Shown here: positions 12,805 to 20,812 of the stretch, piece after piece
How the letters are laid out: the number at the start of each line of letters is the position of its first letter
How positions within the stretch are numbered: position 1 is the first letter of the stretch
NCBI GenBank assembly: GCA_035352635.1
Contig: DAOPYA010000060.1
Coordinates: 1 to 26,004, forward strand
Direction of reading: 5' to 3'
DNA length: 26,004 nucleotides
Source of the DNA: Rifleibacterium sp035352635
GTDB taxonomy: Bacteria > Muiribacteriota > Ozemobacteria > Ozemobacterales > Ozemobacteraceae
Translations under genes and position numbers: made by a program
Notes under the pieces: model-generated
What the model saw: the letters and a program-made list of their open reading frames with translations, nothing else
Database searches by the model: none
Told to the model about the DNA's origin: nothing

Positions 12805-14043
12805 TCAGGGGGTTGGTGGAACTGGATCGGGTTCCCACCTCTGGCCATTTTCAACGGCATCGAGGTTAAAACGGACCCCCTGGTTGTCGCTCGGGTTGAG
12901 CCAAAGCAGCCGGGTAAAAATTTTCAGGGCTTCTTCAATCCGGTCGAGGCGCCAGGCGCATAGCCCCAGACCGTGCAAACATCTCAGAAATGGGCGGTTG
13001 TCGATCAGGCTCCAGGGCAACACCCCCGAGAAATCATGACCAAGCGAAAGCTCACCAATACCGACCCCTACCGCATAATGGCGGATCGCCTCCGTAGGAT
13101 TGAAGTCGGAGGCGAAGTTGCCGAGGTGGGCATGGGCGTCGAGACAGCGAAGATCACTCTGGCACAGCCCCATCAGGAGATCGGTCGCCTTGCTGCGCTC
13201 GCCTGCATCCCTGAGTTCCAGGGCCTCAATGATCGGGTCACTGTCGTAGTTACCAGGGTTCTGACCGGGAATAACCTGTTCCATCTCATAGGAGGGTCTC
13301 GATCCATGAGAAATGATCGGCTCGGCCCATTTTTCAATCGGTTTGTCTTTCTCACCCCAGTAATGATCGGAGGGATTCCATTCTCCAAAGTCCTTGAGAG
13401 TCAAAGGAACGAGACCAAGGGCATTCGCATCAAATCTCACCGATTCGATGTCCCCGGAGAGATACCGATGCCCGGAATAGTTCCATTGTTTTTTCGGTCG
13501 AACAACGACGATCTCACCTGGAACTGCCAGATCATGACCTGAGGATCGCAGGGTAATTGCCCGATTGCTGCCGAGGATCCGGCAACGCGATGCAATATTT
13601 TTCCGCGAGAGAACCACCAGGTTTATGGATGAGGCCAGATCGAGATCCTCCGGCTTGGCCTTGTGGCGACGCGGAGGGCGCCCTCCGGCCGGTTGAACAG
13701 TGACAATTGGAGGCAAACCTAACCAATGACGATAGGCTTCCAGAATGTGAACACCTTGTTCGCGTGTAGCCAAGACGACATCGCAGGCAGCGACCGAATG
13801 CTCAGAGCCATCTTCACGACGGCAGGTAGCCGTCAACCCGCGCCGGACATTGCCGTAGTAGCCGAACGCGGTCACCGAAACCGGCTCGCCGATAACGAAT
13901 GCATCAAACGGAACCTTAACCTCAGCTATACAGGCGCTGTGAAAGGCTCGGAATGATCCATCTTCGTTGGCGGCCCGAAAGGTAATTTTCTCGATCAACT
14001 CGTCGAGAGAGGCAGGTCGAGAATTGTCGTGATGATTGTTCAG
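12805..14043 (-). CDS. Cytoplasmic protein with TPR-like C-terminus, probable CTG start
   Basis: A protein of about 412 residues with no signal or membrane segment. The N-terminal half is beta-rich and unassigned. The C-terminal 150 residues are helical and TPR-like: AHAHLGNFASDFNPTEAIRHY, the signature LPWSLIDNRPFLRCLHGLGLC, and ALKIFTRLLWLNPSDNQGVRF. I recognise this as a conserved uncharacterised family. Conventional calling gives a TTG start at 13998, but no RBS precedes it. The open frame continues upstream to CTG at 14043, with GGGAGG 6 nt further up and no stop between. That would add NNHHDNSRPASLDEL. I therefore prefer the CTG, or a mutated ATG. A promoter lies at 14093-14121. Confidence 0.8.
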   Translation of the reverse strand: MNNHHDNSRPASLDELIEKITFRAANEDGSFRAFHSACIAEVKVPFDAFVIGEPVSVTAFGYYGNVRRGLTATCRREDGSEHSVAACDVVLATREQGVHILEAYRHWLGLPPIVTVQPAGGRPPRRHKAKPEDLDLASSINLVVLSRKNIASRCRILGSNRAITLRSSGHDLAVPGEIVVVRPKKQWNYSGHRYLSGDIESVRFDANALGLVPLTLKDFGEWNPSDHYWGEKDKPIEKWAEPIISHGSRPSYEMEQVIPGQNPGNYDSDPIIEALELRDAGERSKATDLLMGLCQSDLRCLDAHAHLGNFASDFNPTEAIRHYAVGVGIGELSLGHDFSGVLPWSLIDNRPFLRCLHGLGLCAWRLDRIEEALKIFTRLLWLNPSDNQGVRFNLDAVENGQRWEPDPVPPTP

Positions 14044-14092
14044 ATTGTTCCTCCCTTGCCCGTGTCAGCAAAGTTGTTGTGAATTTCCGGAT

Positions 14093-14121
14093 ATTTTAGC
14101 AGGCTTTGGGAAGAGGGGCAA
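14093..14121 (-). promoter_or_regulatory. Sigma-70-type promoter of the TPR-like gene
   Basis: On the minus strand TTGCCC (14121-14116), a 17-bp spacer and TAAAAT (14098-14093). It is about 50 bp upstream of the GGGAGG/CTG start and downstream of the 163-residue membrane protein gene. Confidence 0.6.
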
Positions 14122-14173
14122 TAAGGATTCTTTACAAGCCCTTAAGAAAAGCAGATGAATATGATGGCGGCTG

Positions 14174-14665
14174 TTAAAAATTGCGGGCGATTATGAAGGT
14201 TACCAGAAAAATATAGGCGAAAGTGGTCAGAGAAACGACTGCGGCGTATTTTAACCGTTCTGCGATTTCGGGCTGCTGCTGGTCGGCAGCGGGCTTCGGA
14301 ACGAAAAAATTGAGCAGCAGGCTGATCGAGAAAACGGTTCCCAGCAAAGCCGGAATAGTCAGGCCACCCGGAAAGATGTGGGTGCCGGAATAAACCATGC
14401 TGCCGATCCAGAGGAACCATTCAAGAACTGTGATTGCGAAGGCATGCGAGGGTTGCAACAAATCAATTCTGAGGTATCTGGTCGCCATGTATTGCCTAAG
14501 AAGCGGGCCGGTGACCAGCGAAACGAGAAATGCGCCGCACAGGCCCATCAGAATTGCTCCGGCGTTGCCAATGCCATCCATTCCCGAGGCGTAGACCGGC
14601 GAAGTCGACAGAAAGGGCAGAAGAAGCAGATAGCCGGGTTCGCGGAAGAATTTTTTCTCAGACAT
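14174..14665 (-). CDS. Small integral membrane protein, function unknown
   Basis: A 163-residue protein with four hydrophobic helices, near 13-28 (GYLLLLPFLSTSPVYASG), 35-56 (AGAILMGLCGAFLVSLVTGPLL), 78-125 (two close segments including TVLEWFLWIGSMVYSG and IPALLGTVFSISLLLNFF) and 142-160 (VVSLTTFAYIFLVTFII). No family recognised. I use the ATG at 14665. An upstream in-frame TTG at 14686 overlaps the stop of the dioxygenase gene (TTGA) and could be the real coupled start; neither has a strong Shine-Dalgarno. It is transcribed with the dioxygenase. Confidence 0.7.
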   Translation of the reverse strand: MSEKKFFREPGYLLLLPFLSTSPVYASGMDGIGNAGAILMGLCGAFLVSLVTGPLLRQYMATRYLRIDLLQPSHAFAITVLEWFLWIGSMVYSGTHIFPGGLTIPALLGTVFSISLLLNFFVPKPAADQQQPEIAERLKYAAVVSLTTFAYIFLVTFIIARNF

Positions 14666-14682
14666 ATCGTTCTGCGATTGTA

Positions 14683-15486
14683 TCAAATTTCCCAGAGATA
14701 CATGCTCGATTTTTTGTTGAGAATCTGGAGTTCATAATGATTTGTGCAGGCCGCGGCCGCAAAACCATAGCAGACATGCAGGGGAAGGAGGTGTTCCTCG
14801 CGTGGGTGGCAATAGCGTGCGAAGGGTGCCGATTCCCAATTTATCAGCCGCTGTTCCCTTTCTTCTTCGGAAAAATTCGTGTCAGAGCACGTTTCCAGAA
14901 GCCAGCGCTCGAACGAATGATTCATGGCGCTCGACTCATCGGTTTCTGGCGCGAAAAAGGCCTGCATATTGTGGAAAGAAAAACCGGAGCCAATCAGAAG
15001 CAGCGATTGATCGCCCAGGCTGCGCAGCGACTTTCCCAGAGCCAGGTGGGCGGCAGGATCAAGGCCCCTGACCAGAGACAGCTGAACGCACGGAATATCC
15101 GCCGCCGGGTACATGATTTTTAACGGCACAAACAGACCATGATCAACCCCTCTTGCTTCATCGAGGTCGGCGGTGATGCCTGCAGCGTCAAGTGCCCGGG
15201 AAATCGCCTGTGCCAGTTGCGGGGCACCCGGACAGGGGTACGTGATCGCGTAGGATTCCTTTGGAAAACCGTAGTAGTCGTAGATTAGCGCCGGCCTGGC
15301 AGCCGAAGTTACCGCCGGGCGATGCGCTTCCCAGTGGGCGCTCACCACGATGATTGCCGATGGCCGCGTGATGGCGGCCGCGAGGTCATGCAGGCGCGCC
15401 ACCATTTCCAGATGCGATTGGTCGCCCAGGAGCGGCAGAGGGCCACCTCCATGCGACAGGAACAGAGCTCGATGCTGTTTGTTCAT
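14683..15486 (-). CDS. ygiD: YgiD-like extradiol dioxygenase (DODA/LigB family)
   Basis: A 267-residue class III extradiol dioxygenase of the 4,5-DOPA dioxygenase group. Expected metal ligands and active-site histidines are visible: H12 in LSHGGGP, H51 in VVSAHWEAH, H116 in GVDHGLFVPL and H172 in GSGFSFHN. These are the conserved positions in YgiD and plant DODA. The enzyme opens catechol-type rings with O2; the physiological substrate is usually unknown. The start at 15486 has AGAGG 4-5 nt upstream; the 52 codons before it are non-coding in character. It is followed by an overlapping membrane protein gene. A TATAAT lies on the minus strand at 15586-15581, with a weak -35. Confidence 0.9.
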   Translation of the reverse strand: MNKQHRALFLSHGGGPLPLLGDQSHLEMVARLHDLAAAITRPSAIIVVSAHWEAHRPAVTSAARPALIYDYYGFPKESYAITYPCPGAPQLAQAISRALDAAGITADLDEARGVDHGLFVPLKIMYPAADIPCVQLSLVRGLDPAAHLALGKSLRSLGDQSLLLIGSGFSFHNMQAFFAPETDESSAMNHSFERWLLETCSDTNFSEEEREQRLINWESAPFARYCHPREEHLLPLHVCYGFAAAACTNHYELQILNKKSSMYLWEI

Positions 15487-15603
15487 AGGCCTCTTCTTTG
15501 CTGAAAACTGACGACACTTATTGCCGGCGTCACCGCTGGCGCCAATGTCAGCACGTCTTTTTATGATTTTCGATCTCTGAATTATAGCAATAAAATTTAT
15601 AAA

Positions 15604-15678
15604 GTCTGGATAAAAGTTGCAAAGGCCATACCAGGCGATCAAATGTTCGCCAAAATCAAAGAGCGCTTTGATAAATGA
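15604..15678 (+). pseudogene. Tail of an addiction-module antitoxin, related to cassette 3
   Basis: A 25-codon stretch reads VWIKVAKA, IPGDQMFAKIKERFDK and stop. It aligns with the end of the cassette 3 antitoxin (WIKIAKTR...PIPGYEVFAKIKKRFDK) with an internal deletion. Even the bases around the stop, GATAAATGAA, are shared. No start or attC is present. It is a relic of the same toxin-antitoxin family outside the array. Confidence 0.7.
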
Positions 15679-15734
15679 AGCGGCATCCTGACACTTGACG
15701 GTGCGGTGAATAATGGCAATATTCTCATTAAATT

Positions 15735-15857
15735 ATGCGGAGAATAGAAAAATATATTTATCAAAAGCCCGACTGGCCCAAGTTTTTCTGGAACACGGAA
15801 AAACTGCTGACTTTACTGACCGAAGTTAGAAACCTGCAGGGTGAAGAAATGAATTAA
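15735..15857 (+). pseudogene. N-terminal fragment of a Fic protein (DUF4172)
   Basis: A 40-codon ORF containing IEKYIYQKPDWPKFFW and then LLTLLTEVRNLQGE. This is the N-terminal DUF4172 segment of Fic-family AMP-transferases (I-Q-PDWP-F-W----L--LL-EVR-LQG). The catalytic Fic core (HPFxxGNGR) is absent: the frame stops and the next gene begins on the other strand. It sits 57 bp after the antitoxin relic, so this gap is a small graveyard of plus-strand accessory genes. Confidence 0.7.
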
Positions 15858-15900
15858 ACCCGATGTTTTCGTGCCCGAGTCTGAGGTTTTGCTCTGCCAG

Positions 15901-18342
15901 TTAAGCAAGGCGTTGCCGCGAAGACTTTTTTCTCTGCGCCATTATGGCTTGCGTCAGACCCGGGTCATCCAGGCGTCTAAGCTTTGTTTCAAGGCGTGCC
16001 AGCAGATTGATGGTCGGAAAGCTGAAACCGCAACTCGTAGATTCGCCGAGCTTAATCTTGCTAAGGTTTTTGATAGAAAGCCGCATCAGCTCAGAAAAAA
16101 AGTCTGACCAGCCGATCGCGTTGCAGTCAGAACCTGCGAAACCTTTTACGGCAAGCGAGAGAGCTTCGGCGAGCTCTTCAGAATCACTCGGCGTGTAGCC
16201 GCCCCAGTTCCGGTCTTCCCAGGTCTCGCCTGAATTGCCCTTCGCACACTCGACCGCCCGGCCGAGCCGTTCGAGAATCGCCGCCAGAGCCGAAGCGGGC
16301 ACTCCATCCTTTCTCGCCCAGAAACAGTATTTTGCTGCCGCAATGACCTTCGCATCCGAAGAGTCTTTGTCTCTCAGAATCTTCAAAAGATACTCCCGAA
16401 CCTGCCTGCCGGTGATCGCAGGTGTTAAGCTGGTCCAGGTCAGGCTCTCAGATTCAATGGCTTCAGAAAACAGCTTCTCGAAAAGGCTCTGGTCGAGCAC
16501 GATTCTGTCGGCCGCAGCTAGACGCAGCATGGTCATTTTCTCTTCGGTCGAGACAGGCAAATTTTTGGCAATCTTCGCTGCAAAATCTGCGATTGAATCG
16601 ACGCTTCCAAGCGCCAGCAACAACTCATCCACGGCCTGCGCCGCGCCGCAAAGGTTCGCCGTGCCTTTTGGCACTGCATCTGCCAGATGCTTTTTCAGTT
16701 CTTTCAGTGGCTTATGAAATGCTGGTTTTGGAGCACGGGCGAGGCAGGATACGACTTTCTCGAGCAGAGCCATGTCGCTTTTAATGAGCTGATGATCGAG
16801 AAACCTGGCAAGAAGCGCGTTAACAGCTTCAGGGGCAACCTTGTCACTCCACTGCCCAATCATTTTGATCATGCCCGCATCCCTTTCCAGCCGCGATTCA
16901 GGCAGCAGGGAAAGCATATCCGGGTAGCGTTCTTCCGGCAGTTTGCAAAGTTCACAGACAAGATTGCGATAAATCGCATGGCGGCATAAAGTATGGGAAA
17001 AAAGGTTTTTGATAAATGCCGCGGTCTCGTGCCGGGAAGCAGTGATACCGGGCGTCTGAGCTGCCTCATGTATTGACTCATGAATCGCACGCAGCGTTTC
17101 TTCGAGAGTCTCAAGACTGGTGATTTCGGCAACCCCGTGCCGCTTTCCCGGTGGTGCCTTCCAGGAAAGCTCCTTGAACTGCCCTATACCAGCTCGCTTG
17201 AGCTGCGCATTCAAGCGTTGTTCTGCTTTTTCGCGCACAGAGGCAGAATACTTGTTGCTTGTGCGGCTTGCAAACATTGTTTCGACGACGATTGCCGGAA
17301 ATATCGCTGCCGAAACGCCATCGCCAAGCTGATCCAGAGCATCTGCAATCAGCGAGGTTTCGATCATGGCGTCGCGAAAATGACTCAACACATCCGGCAC
17401 GACGGTTTCCGGTTTTTGACTCCGCTGTATCTCAACCGCGGCCGACCCGAACATTGCAGCAAGTTTCTGCCCGGCTTCATCCCCGGTGAACAACGGCAGG
17501 GTTATGGCAATAGTGAAGCCCATTTTTCTGGACTCTTTTAGCGTGGCTTCGATCTGCGCGAGAATTGCGGCAGGATCTTCCGCTTCTTGCATTAGCTTCG
17601 CAATAAGCCTGCCGGCGATGCTTCCAGAACCAACGAAAAGAAACGCCAGCGGCGGCCCGAAGATACAGGTGGTTGAATACATTGCCGGGTCGAGAGCTGC
17701 ACGAATGCATGCTGATTCCAACTTCTCGCGATCACTGACAGTAGATGTTTCTTCAACATCTGCTGCGGCCAGAAGAGCAGCGGCAGAGGCTGCGAGCAGA
17801 GGCAAAAAATCAATCGCACGATTCTGCGCTTCATAAGATCGGCCCTTCGATGCCTTCGGCAAGTGCTCGCGGGCCGCAGCAAACAGCCTGCGGGCAGGCT
17901 CGCGAATGGAAGCAGGTTCCAGTCGGGCAAGAGATTCGAGAAGTATGCTCACGCCAGTCATACCGCAATGCTGGTTGAGCGCTTCCGGCAACTCGCACTT
18001 TCCTGAAGAGGTGAATGCCCCGGGAACAAGCTTTTTCAGGGCATTGAGAAGCCGCGGGGCATCTTTCGGTTTCGCCCAGCATTGAGCCGCAATGGCAAAA
18101 ATACGATGTTTGGGGTAATCTGTTACCGGCAAAACAGACAACAGCGTGCCCATCGGATCAGCTGAGACGCTTCCCAGAACGCGACAAAGCCATGCTGCAT
18201 CAACAGAAAACCCGGGCTTCAGCCTCCGAAGCCGGCCCGCGGCGAGTTTCGCCGCGTCATTACGCCTCTGCGCCAGTTCGGCAAGAGCTTCGTCATCGTA
18301 ACGTCGATCTAGTAATTCACCCGTTGAATGATCAGTCTTCAT
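15901..18342 (-). CDS. Large helical protein of unknown function
   Basis: An 813-residue protein, almost all alpha-helical, with many Leu/Ala-rich helices (ADVEETSTVSDREKLESACIRAAL, LLALGSVDSIADFAAKIAKNL) suggesting a HEAT-like or alpha-solenoid scaffold. There is no signal peptide and there are no convincing membrane helices. A GY-PSDSEELAEALSLAVKGF block and a serine-rich basic tail close the protein. I recognise no family or catalytic motif. The ATG at 18342 has no Shine-Dalgarno. A short coding-like frame ending at 18332 overlaps the start, and may couple translation. Confidence 0.75.
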   Translation of the reverse strand: MKTDHSTGELLDRRYDDEALAELAQRRNDAAKLAAGRLRRLKPGFSVDAAWLCRVLGSVSADPMGTLLSVLPVTDYPKHRIFAIAAQCWAKPKDAPRLLNALKKLVPGAFTSSGKCELPEALNQHCGMTGVSILLESLARLEPASIREPARRLFAAAREHLPKASKGRSYEAQNRAIDFLPLLAASAAALLAAADVEETSTVSDREKLESACIRAALDPAMYSTTCIFGPPLAFLFVGSGSIAGRLIAKLMQEAEDPAAILAQIEATLKESRKMGFTIAITLPLFTGDEAGQKLAAMFGSAAVEIQRSQKPETVVPDVLSHFRDAMIETSLIADALDQLGDGVSAAIFPAIVVETMFASRTSNKYSASVREKAEQRLNAQLKRAGIGQFKELSWKAPPGKRHGVAEITSLETLEETLRAIHESIHEAAQTPGITASRHETAAFIKNLFSHTLCRHAIYRNLVCELCKLPEERYPDMLSLLPESRLERDAGMIKMIGQWSDKVAPEAVNALLARFLDHQLIKSDMALLEKVVSCLARAPKPAFHKPLKELKKHLADAVPKGTANLCGAAQAVDELLLALGSVDSIADFAAKIAKNLPVSTEEKMTMLRLAAADRIVLDQSLFEKLFSEAIESESLTWTSLTPAITGRQVREYLLKILRDKDSSDAKVIAAAKYCFWARKDGVPASALAAILERLGRAVECAKGNSGETWEDRNWGGYTPSDSEELAEALSLAVKGFAGSDCNAIGWSDFFSELMRLSIKNLSKIKLGESTSCGFSFPTINLLARLETKLRRLDDPGLTQAIMAQRKKSSRQRLA

Positions 18343-18409
18343 AGCTATATTCGGCGACCTTGCCGGTAAAGTTCGAACGATAAGGTAACGCGATCATAAT
18401 CTGCTGCAC
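18332..18409 (-). CDS. Short coding-like frame overlapping the 813-residue gene, doubtful
   Basis: From a GTG at 18409 the frame reads QQIMIALPYRSNFTGKVAEYSYED and ends in TGA 11 bases inside the next gene. It is protein-like, and the open frame continues upstream (LAQAFILKKN) without a good start. It may be a small coupled gene or the surviving end of a lost one. AAGAAG precedes the GTG closely. Confidence 0.25.
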   Translation of the reverse strand: MQQIMIALPYRSNFTGKVAEYSYED

Positions 18410-18441
18410 GTTCTTCTTAAGAATAAAAGCTTGCGCGAGGG

Positions 18442-19509
18442 TTAGAAGCCGATCAGGGTGATTTCGTTGCGGTCGTAATACAGATGCCTGATCATCAGCC
18501 GGGAAATAGCGAATTTGGCTTGCAGGTCGGCGATGGCAGCAAGAATACTCGCCGGCTGCTTACCCCGAAACTTTACGTTCACCACGAATTTCCGGCAGGC
18601 TTTCGCCTCAAGCCAACGCTCAAGCAGGCCCAGGGTCGCCATTGGTTTGACAATCATATCGCAGAACAGCCAGTCTGCCTGCCTGGTCGGCATGAAGGCG
18701 TAGCCATTGTCGCGGGAGTGCTCGCAGCGCGGGTGGTTTTCAACATGATCCTTCAGATCGGCAAAGTCAACGGCGATGACCCTGGCGCCTCGTTTGAGGG
18801 CCGCCCAGGTCCAGCCGCCGGGTGCGGCGCCAATGTCGATGCAGGTTTCGCCTGGTCGCGGAAAAACACCAGCCTGCTGCCAGGCCTCTTCGATTTTGTA
18901 ATATGACCGGCACGGCGCCTGCGGATCATGGGGAACCGGCCCGGAAGTGCCACGCCAGAGAAAAGGAACATACCGGCCCCGATCTGTCTTGAAGAGCCTG
19001 GTAACGCTGACCCACAGGCAGTCAGTATCGACAAGAACCGCCTGAATTAAAAGAAACGGCCGCTTCTCATCGATGGTTTTCAGTTCCTGGAAGCGCTCAA
19101 ATGCACGACGCCGGTAGGTAGACATGCGCTGCATGAATTTATCATATATCAGCGTTGTGCGACCGCTCAAAAATTCGTAATGGGTTGATTCTTCAGTGAA
19201 GAGATCAGGGGTGAAACAGTGAATTACCCATGGAATCGGGCTGGCATCAAGATAGGGGTCGATAACCCGGCCGAGTTCCTGGGTCAGGTCTGCAACAGAA
19301 TCGCCGCGCACCTCGCAGCATTCAGGCAGCCACTGCCGGGCAAAAACAGGCTCAAGCCTTTGCAGCGCCGACCTTCTTTCGCCAACTACCAGACCGGCGG
19401 CCCGGGGCGAAAAATTGCTGCCCGGGTCTGCGGCCGTAAGCTCGCCACACAAGGCTTCTTCCCAGCCGTTTCCGCACAGATAACCATCAAAGACACTATT
19501 TCTGGTCAA
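18442..19509 (-). CDS. rlmM: RlmM-like 23S rRNA 2'-O-ribose methyltransferase
   Basis: A 355-residue SAM-dependent methyltransferase of the RlmM/FtsJ type. The N-terminal part would correspond to the THUMP-like RNA-binding region. The C-terminal Rossmann domain has the SAM-binding motif DIGAAPGGW (225-233). The K-D-K-E catalytic tetrad can be placed at K205 (SYYKIEEA), D284 (FCDMIVKP), K313 (NVKF) and E349 (NEITL). RlmM methylates C2498 of 23S rRNA in E. coli; the target here is inferred by homology. The start is TTG with GGAG 6 nt upstream. It appears to be monocistronic. Confidence 0.85.
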   Translation of the reverse strand: MTRNSVFDGYLCGNGWEEALCGELTAADPGSNFSPRAAGLVVGERRSALQRLEPVFARQWLPECCEVRGDSVADLTQELGRVIDPYLDASPIPWVIHCFTPDLFTEESTHYEFLSGRTTLIYDKFMQRMSTYRRRAFERFQELKTIDEKRPFLLIQAVLVDTDCLWVSVTRLFKTDRGRYVPFLWRGTSGPVPHDPQAPCRSYYKIEEAWQQAGVFPRPGETCIDIGAAPGGWTWAALKRGARVIAVDFADLKDHVENHPRCEHSRDNGYAFMPTRQADWLFCDMIVKPMATLGLLERWLEAKACRKFVVNVKFRGKQPASILAAIADLQAKFAISRLMIRHLYYDRNEITLIGF

Positions 19510-19846
19510 TTAACACTCCAGACGCAATTGCTGACTGAACAATCGCGATTTTTCACAATATTACGAACCCCTCGCAGGTTATAACAAGCGACAAAAATTT
19601 GAAACAAAAAACTCTGGCATCATGGCGAATTATTGATAACTGCAAGATTAAAGCTGGTTTAATTTTTGCAGGATTCAATTATCGATTGAGCTTCGCTGCC
19701 ATCAACCATGGCTGTGGCAAATTCAGTCTGATAGCAGTTGCCATAATTCTGGTAGCCGGCAGCGATTTTAAGATCCTGCTGTAAAAAGAAGGCAAAATCG
19801 ATTACAATGACTGCGCTGTAGAATATTAAATACGAGGGAGGGCTAC
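19510..19846. other. Divergent intergenic region, about 340 bp
   Basis: This separates the minus-strand rlmM and the plus-strand SPFH operon, so it should hold both promoters. TACAAT and TAGAAT hexamers occur near 19802 and 19821 but neither has a good -35. GAGGGAGGG lies 4 nt before the ATG at 19847. A 61-codon plus-strand ORF (19599-19784) lacks an RBS and protein-like content. Confidence 0.4.
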
Positions 19847-20812
19847 ATGGCATTTTTATTTGGCTGTGGAGCAGGGTTTGTCGTCTGGTTTCTCTATAAC
19901 TACCTCTGGTCAGGCATTTACACCGTCGATCAGAACGAACGTGCCGTTAAAACCGTTTTTGGCAGGGCGCAGCGTCTTGAGGGCAAATCAACGCTTTCGC
20001 AACCGATGGCCATCAACCTGATCGACGAAGAACGCGAACGCTACGCCTACCCTCAGGTCATCGTCATTCCCCCGGGTGGCCCCTATTTCAAATTCCCCTG
20101 GGAAGAAATTCACAAGGTAAATATCGCCACCCAGACCATCAACATGGCACTCGACCCCGAAGATCCAAGCGCCAACCACTCAGGCCAGTACATCGAAGCG
20201 GTCACCAAAGACCAGCTGAACACAGCACTATCAGGGCAGATCCGCTACCGTATCAATGAACAAAACCTTTACGCCTACCTGTTTGGCGTCAAAAACCCGA
20301 TCGTGCATGTCATGGCTTATTTCATCTCGATATTGCGCGAACGCATCGCCAACTTCGAGGCAAAGAAAACCGAAGAAAATAGCGCCACTGCCGGCGTTTC
20401 CATCAATGACCTGCGCAAAAACCTGCATGACATCAATGAGTTCATGCTGCGCGAATGCACTCAGTCATCGGCCCGTTACGGCATAACCCTCGAAGCTTCG
20501 CTGATCACCAGCATCGACCCGCCAGATGAAGTCGAAAGCGCCCTGGCAGCCATCAATACTGCCCACAACGAAGTCTCGTCTGAAATCAGCCTGGCCCAGG
20601 CGTCCGCCGACCAGAAAATCGTGCAGTCACGCCGCGCTACCGAAATCGAAACCCTGAGAGCCAGATCAGAAGTCGAACCGCTCAAGAGCACCGCGCAACA
20701 GTTGACCGAACTCAAACGCAGCGGCCCCGATGTGCTGCACGCCTACGTGCGCAACGTCAAACTGGCACTCTACTCTAAAGTCAAACAGGTCATCATGGAG
20801 GTCGAAAAATAA
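19847..20812 (+). CDS. SPFH/band-7 domain membrane protein 1
   Basis: A 321-residue protein with one N-terminal membrane helix (about 2-22) and an SPFH/prohibitin domain. The entry motif VDQNERAVKTVFGRAQRL is the standard start of HflK/stomatin-like proteins. It is followed by IPPGGPYFKFPWEEIHKVN, GQIRYRINEQNLYAYLFGV and, after residue 225, an Ala/Glu-rich helix (HNEVSSEISLAQASADQKI). These proteins form ring-shaped membrane scaffolds, often controlling proteases such as FtsH. A strong Shine-Dalgarno (GAGGGAGGG) fixes the start. The stop overlaps the start of a second SPFH gene by one base (TAATG), so they probably form a hetero-oligomer like HflK-HflC. Confidence 0.88.
   Translation: MAFLFGCGAGFVVWFLYNYLWSGIYTVDQNERAVKTVFGRAQRLEGKSTLSQPMAINLIDEERERYAYPQVIVIPPGGPYFKFPWEEIHKVNIATQTINMALDPEDPSANHSGQYIEAVTKDQLNTALSGQIRYRINEQNLYAYLFGVKNPIVHVMAYFISILRERIANFEAKKTEENSATAGVSINDLRKNLHDINEFMLRECTQSSARYGITLEASLITSIDPPDEVESALAAINTAHNEVSSEISLAQASADQKIVQSRRATEIETLRARSEVEPLKSTAQQLTELKRSGPDVLHAYVRNVKLALYSKVKQVIMEVEK

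Noticed and set aside
19599..19784. 61-codon plus-strand ORF upstream of the SPFH operon
   Set aside because: It has no Shine-Dalgarno, no family resemblance and lies where the promoter region is expected.
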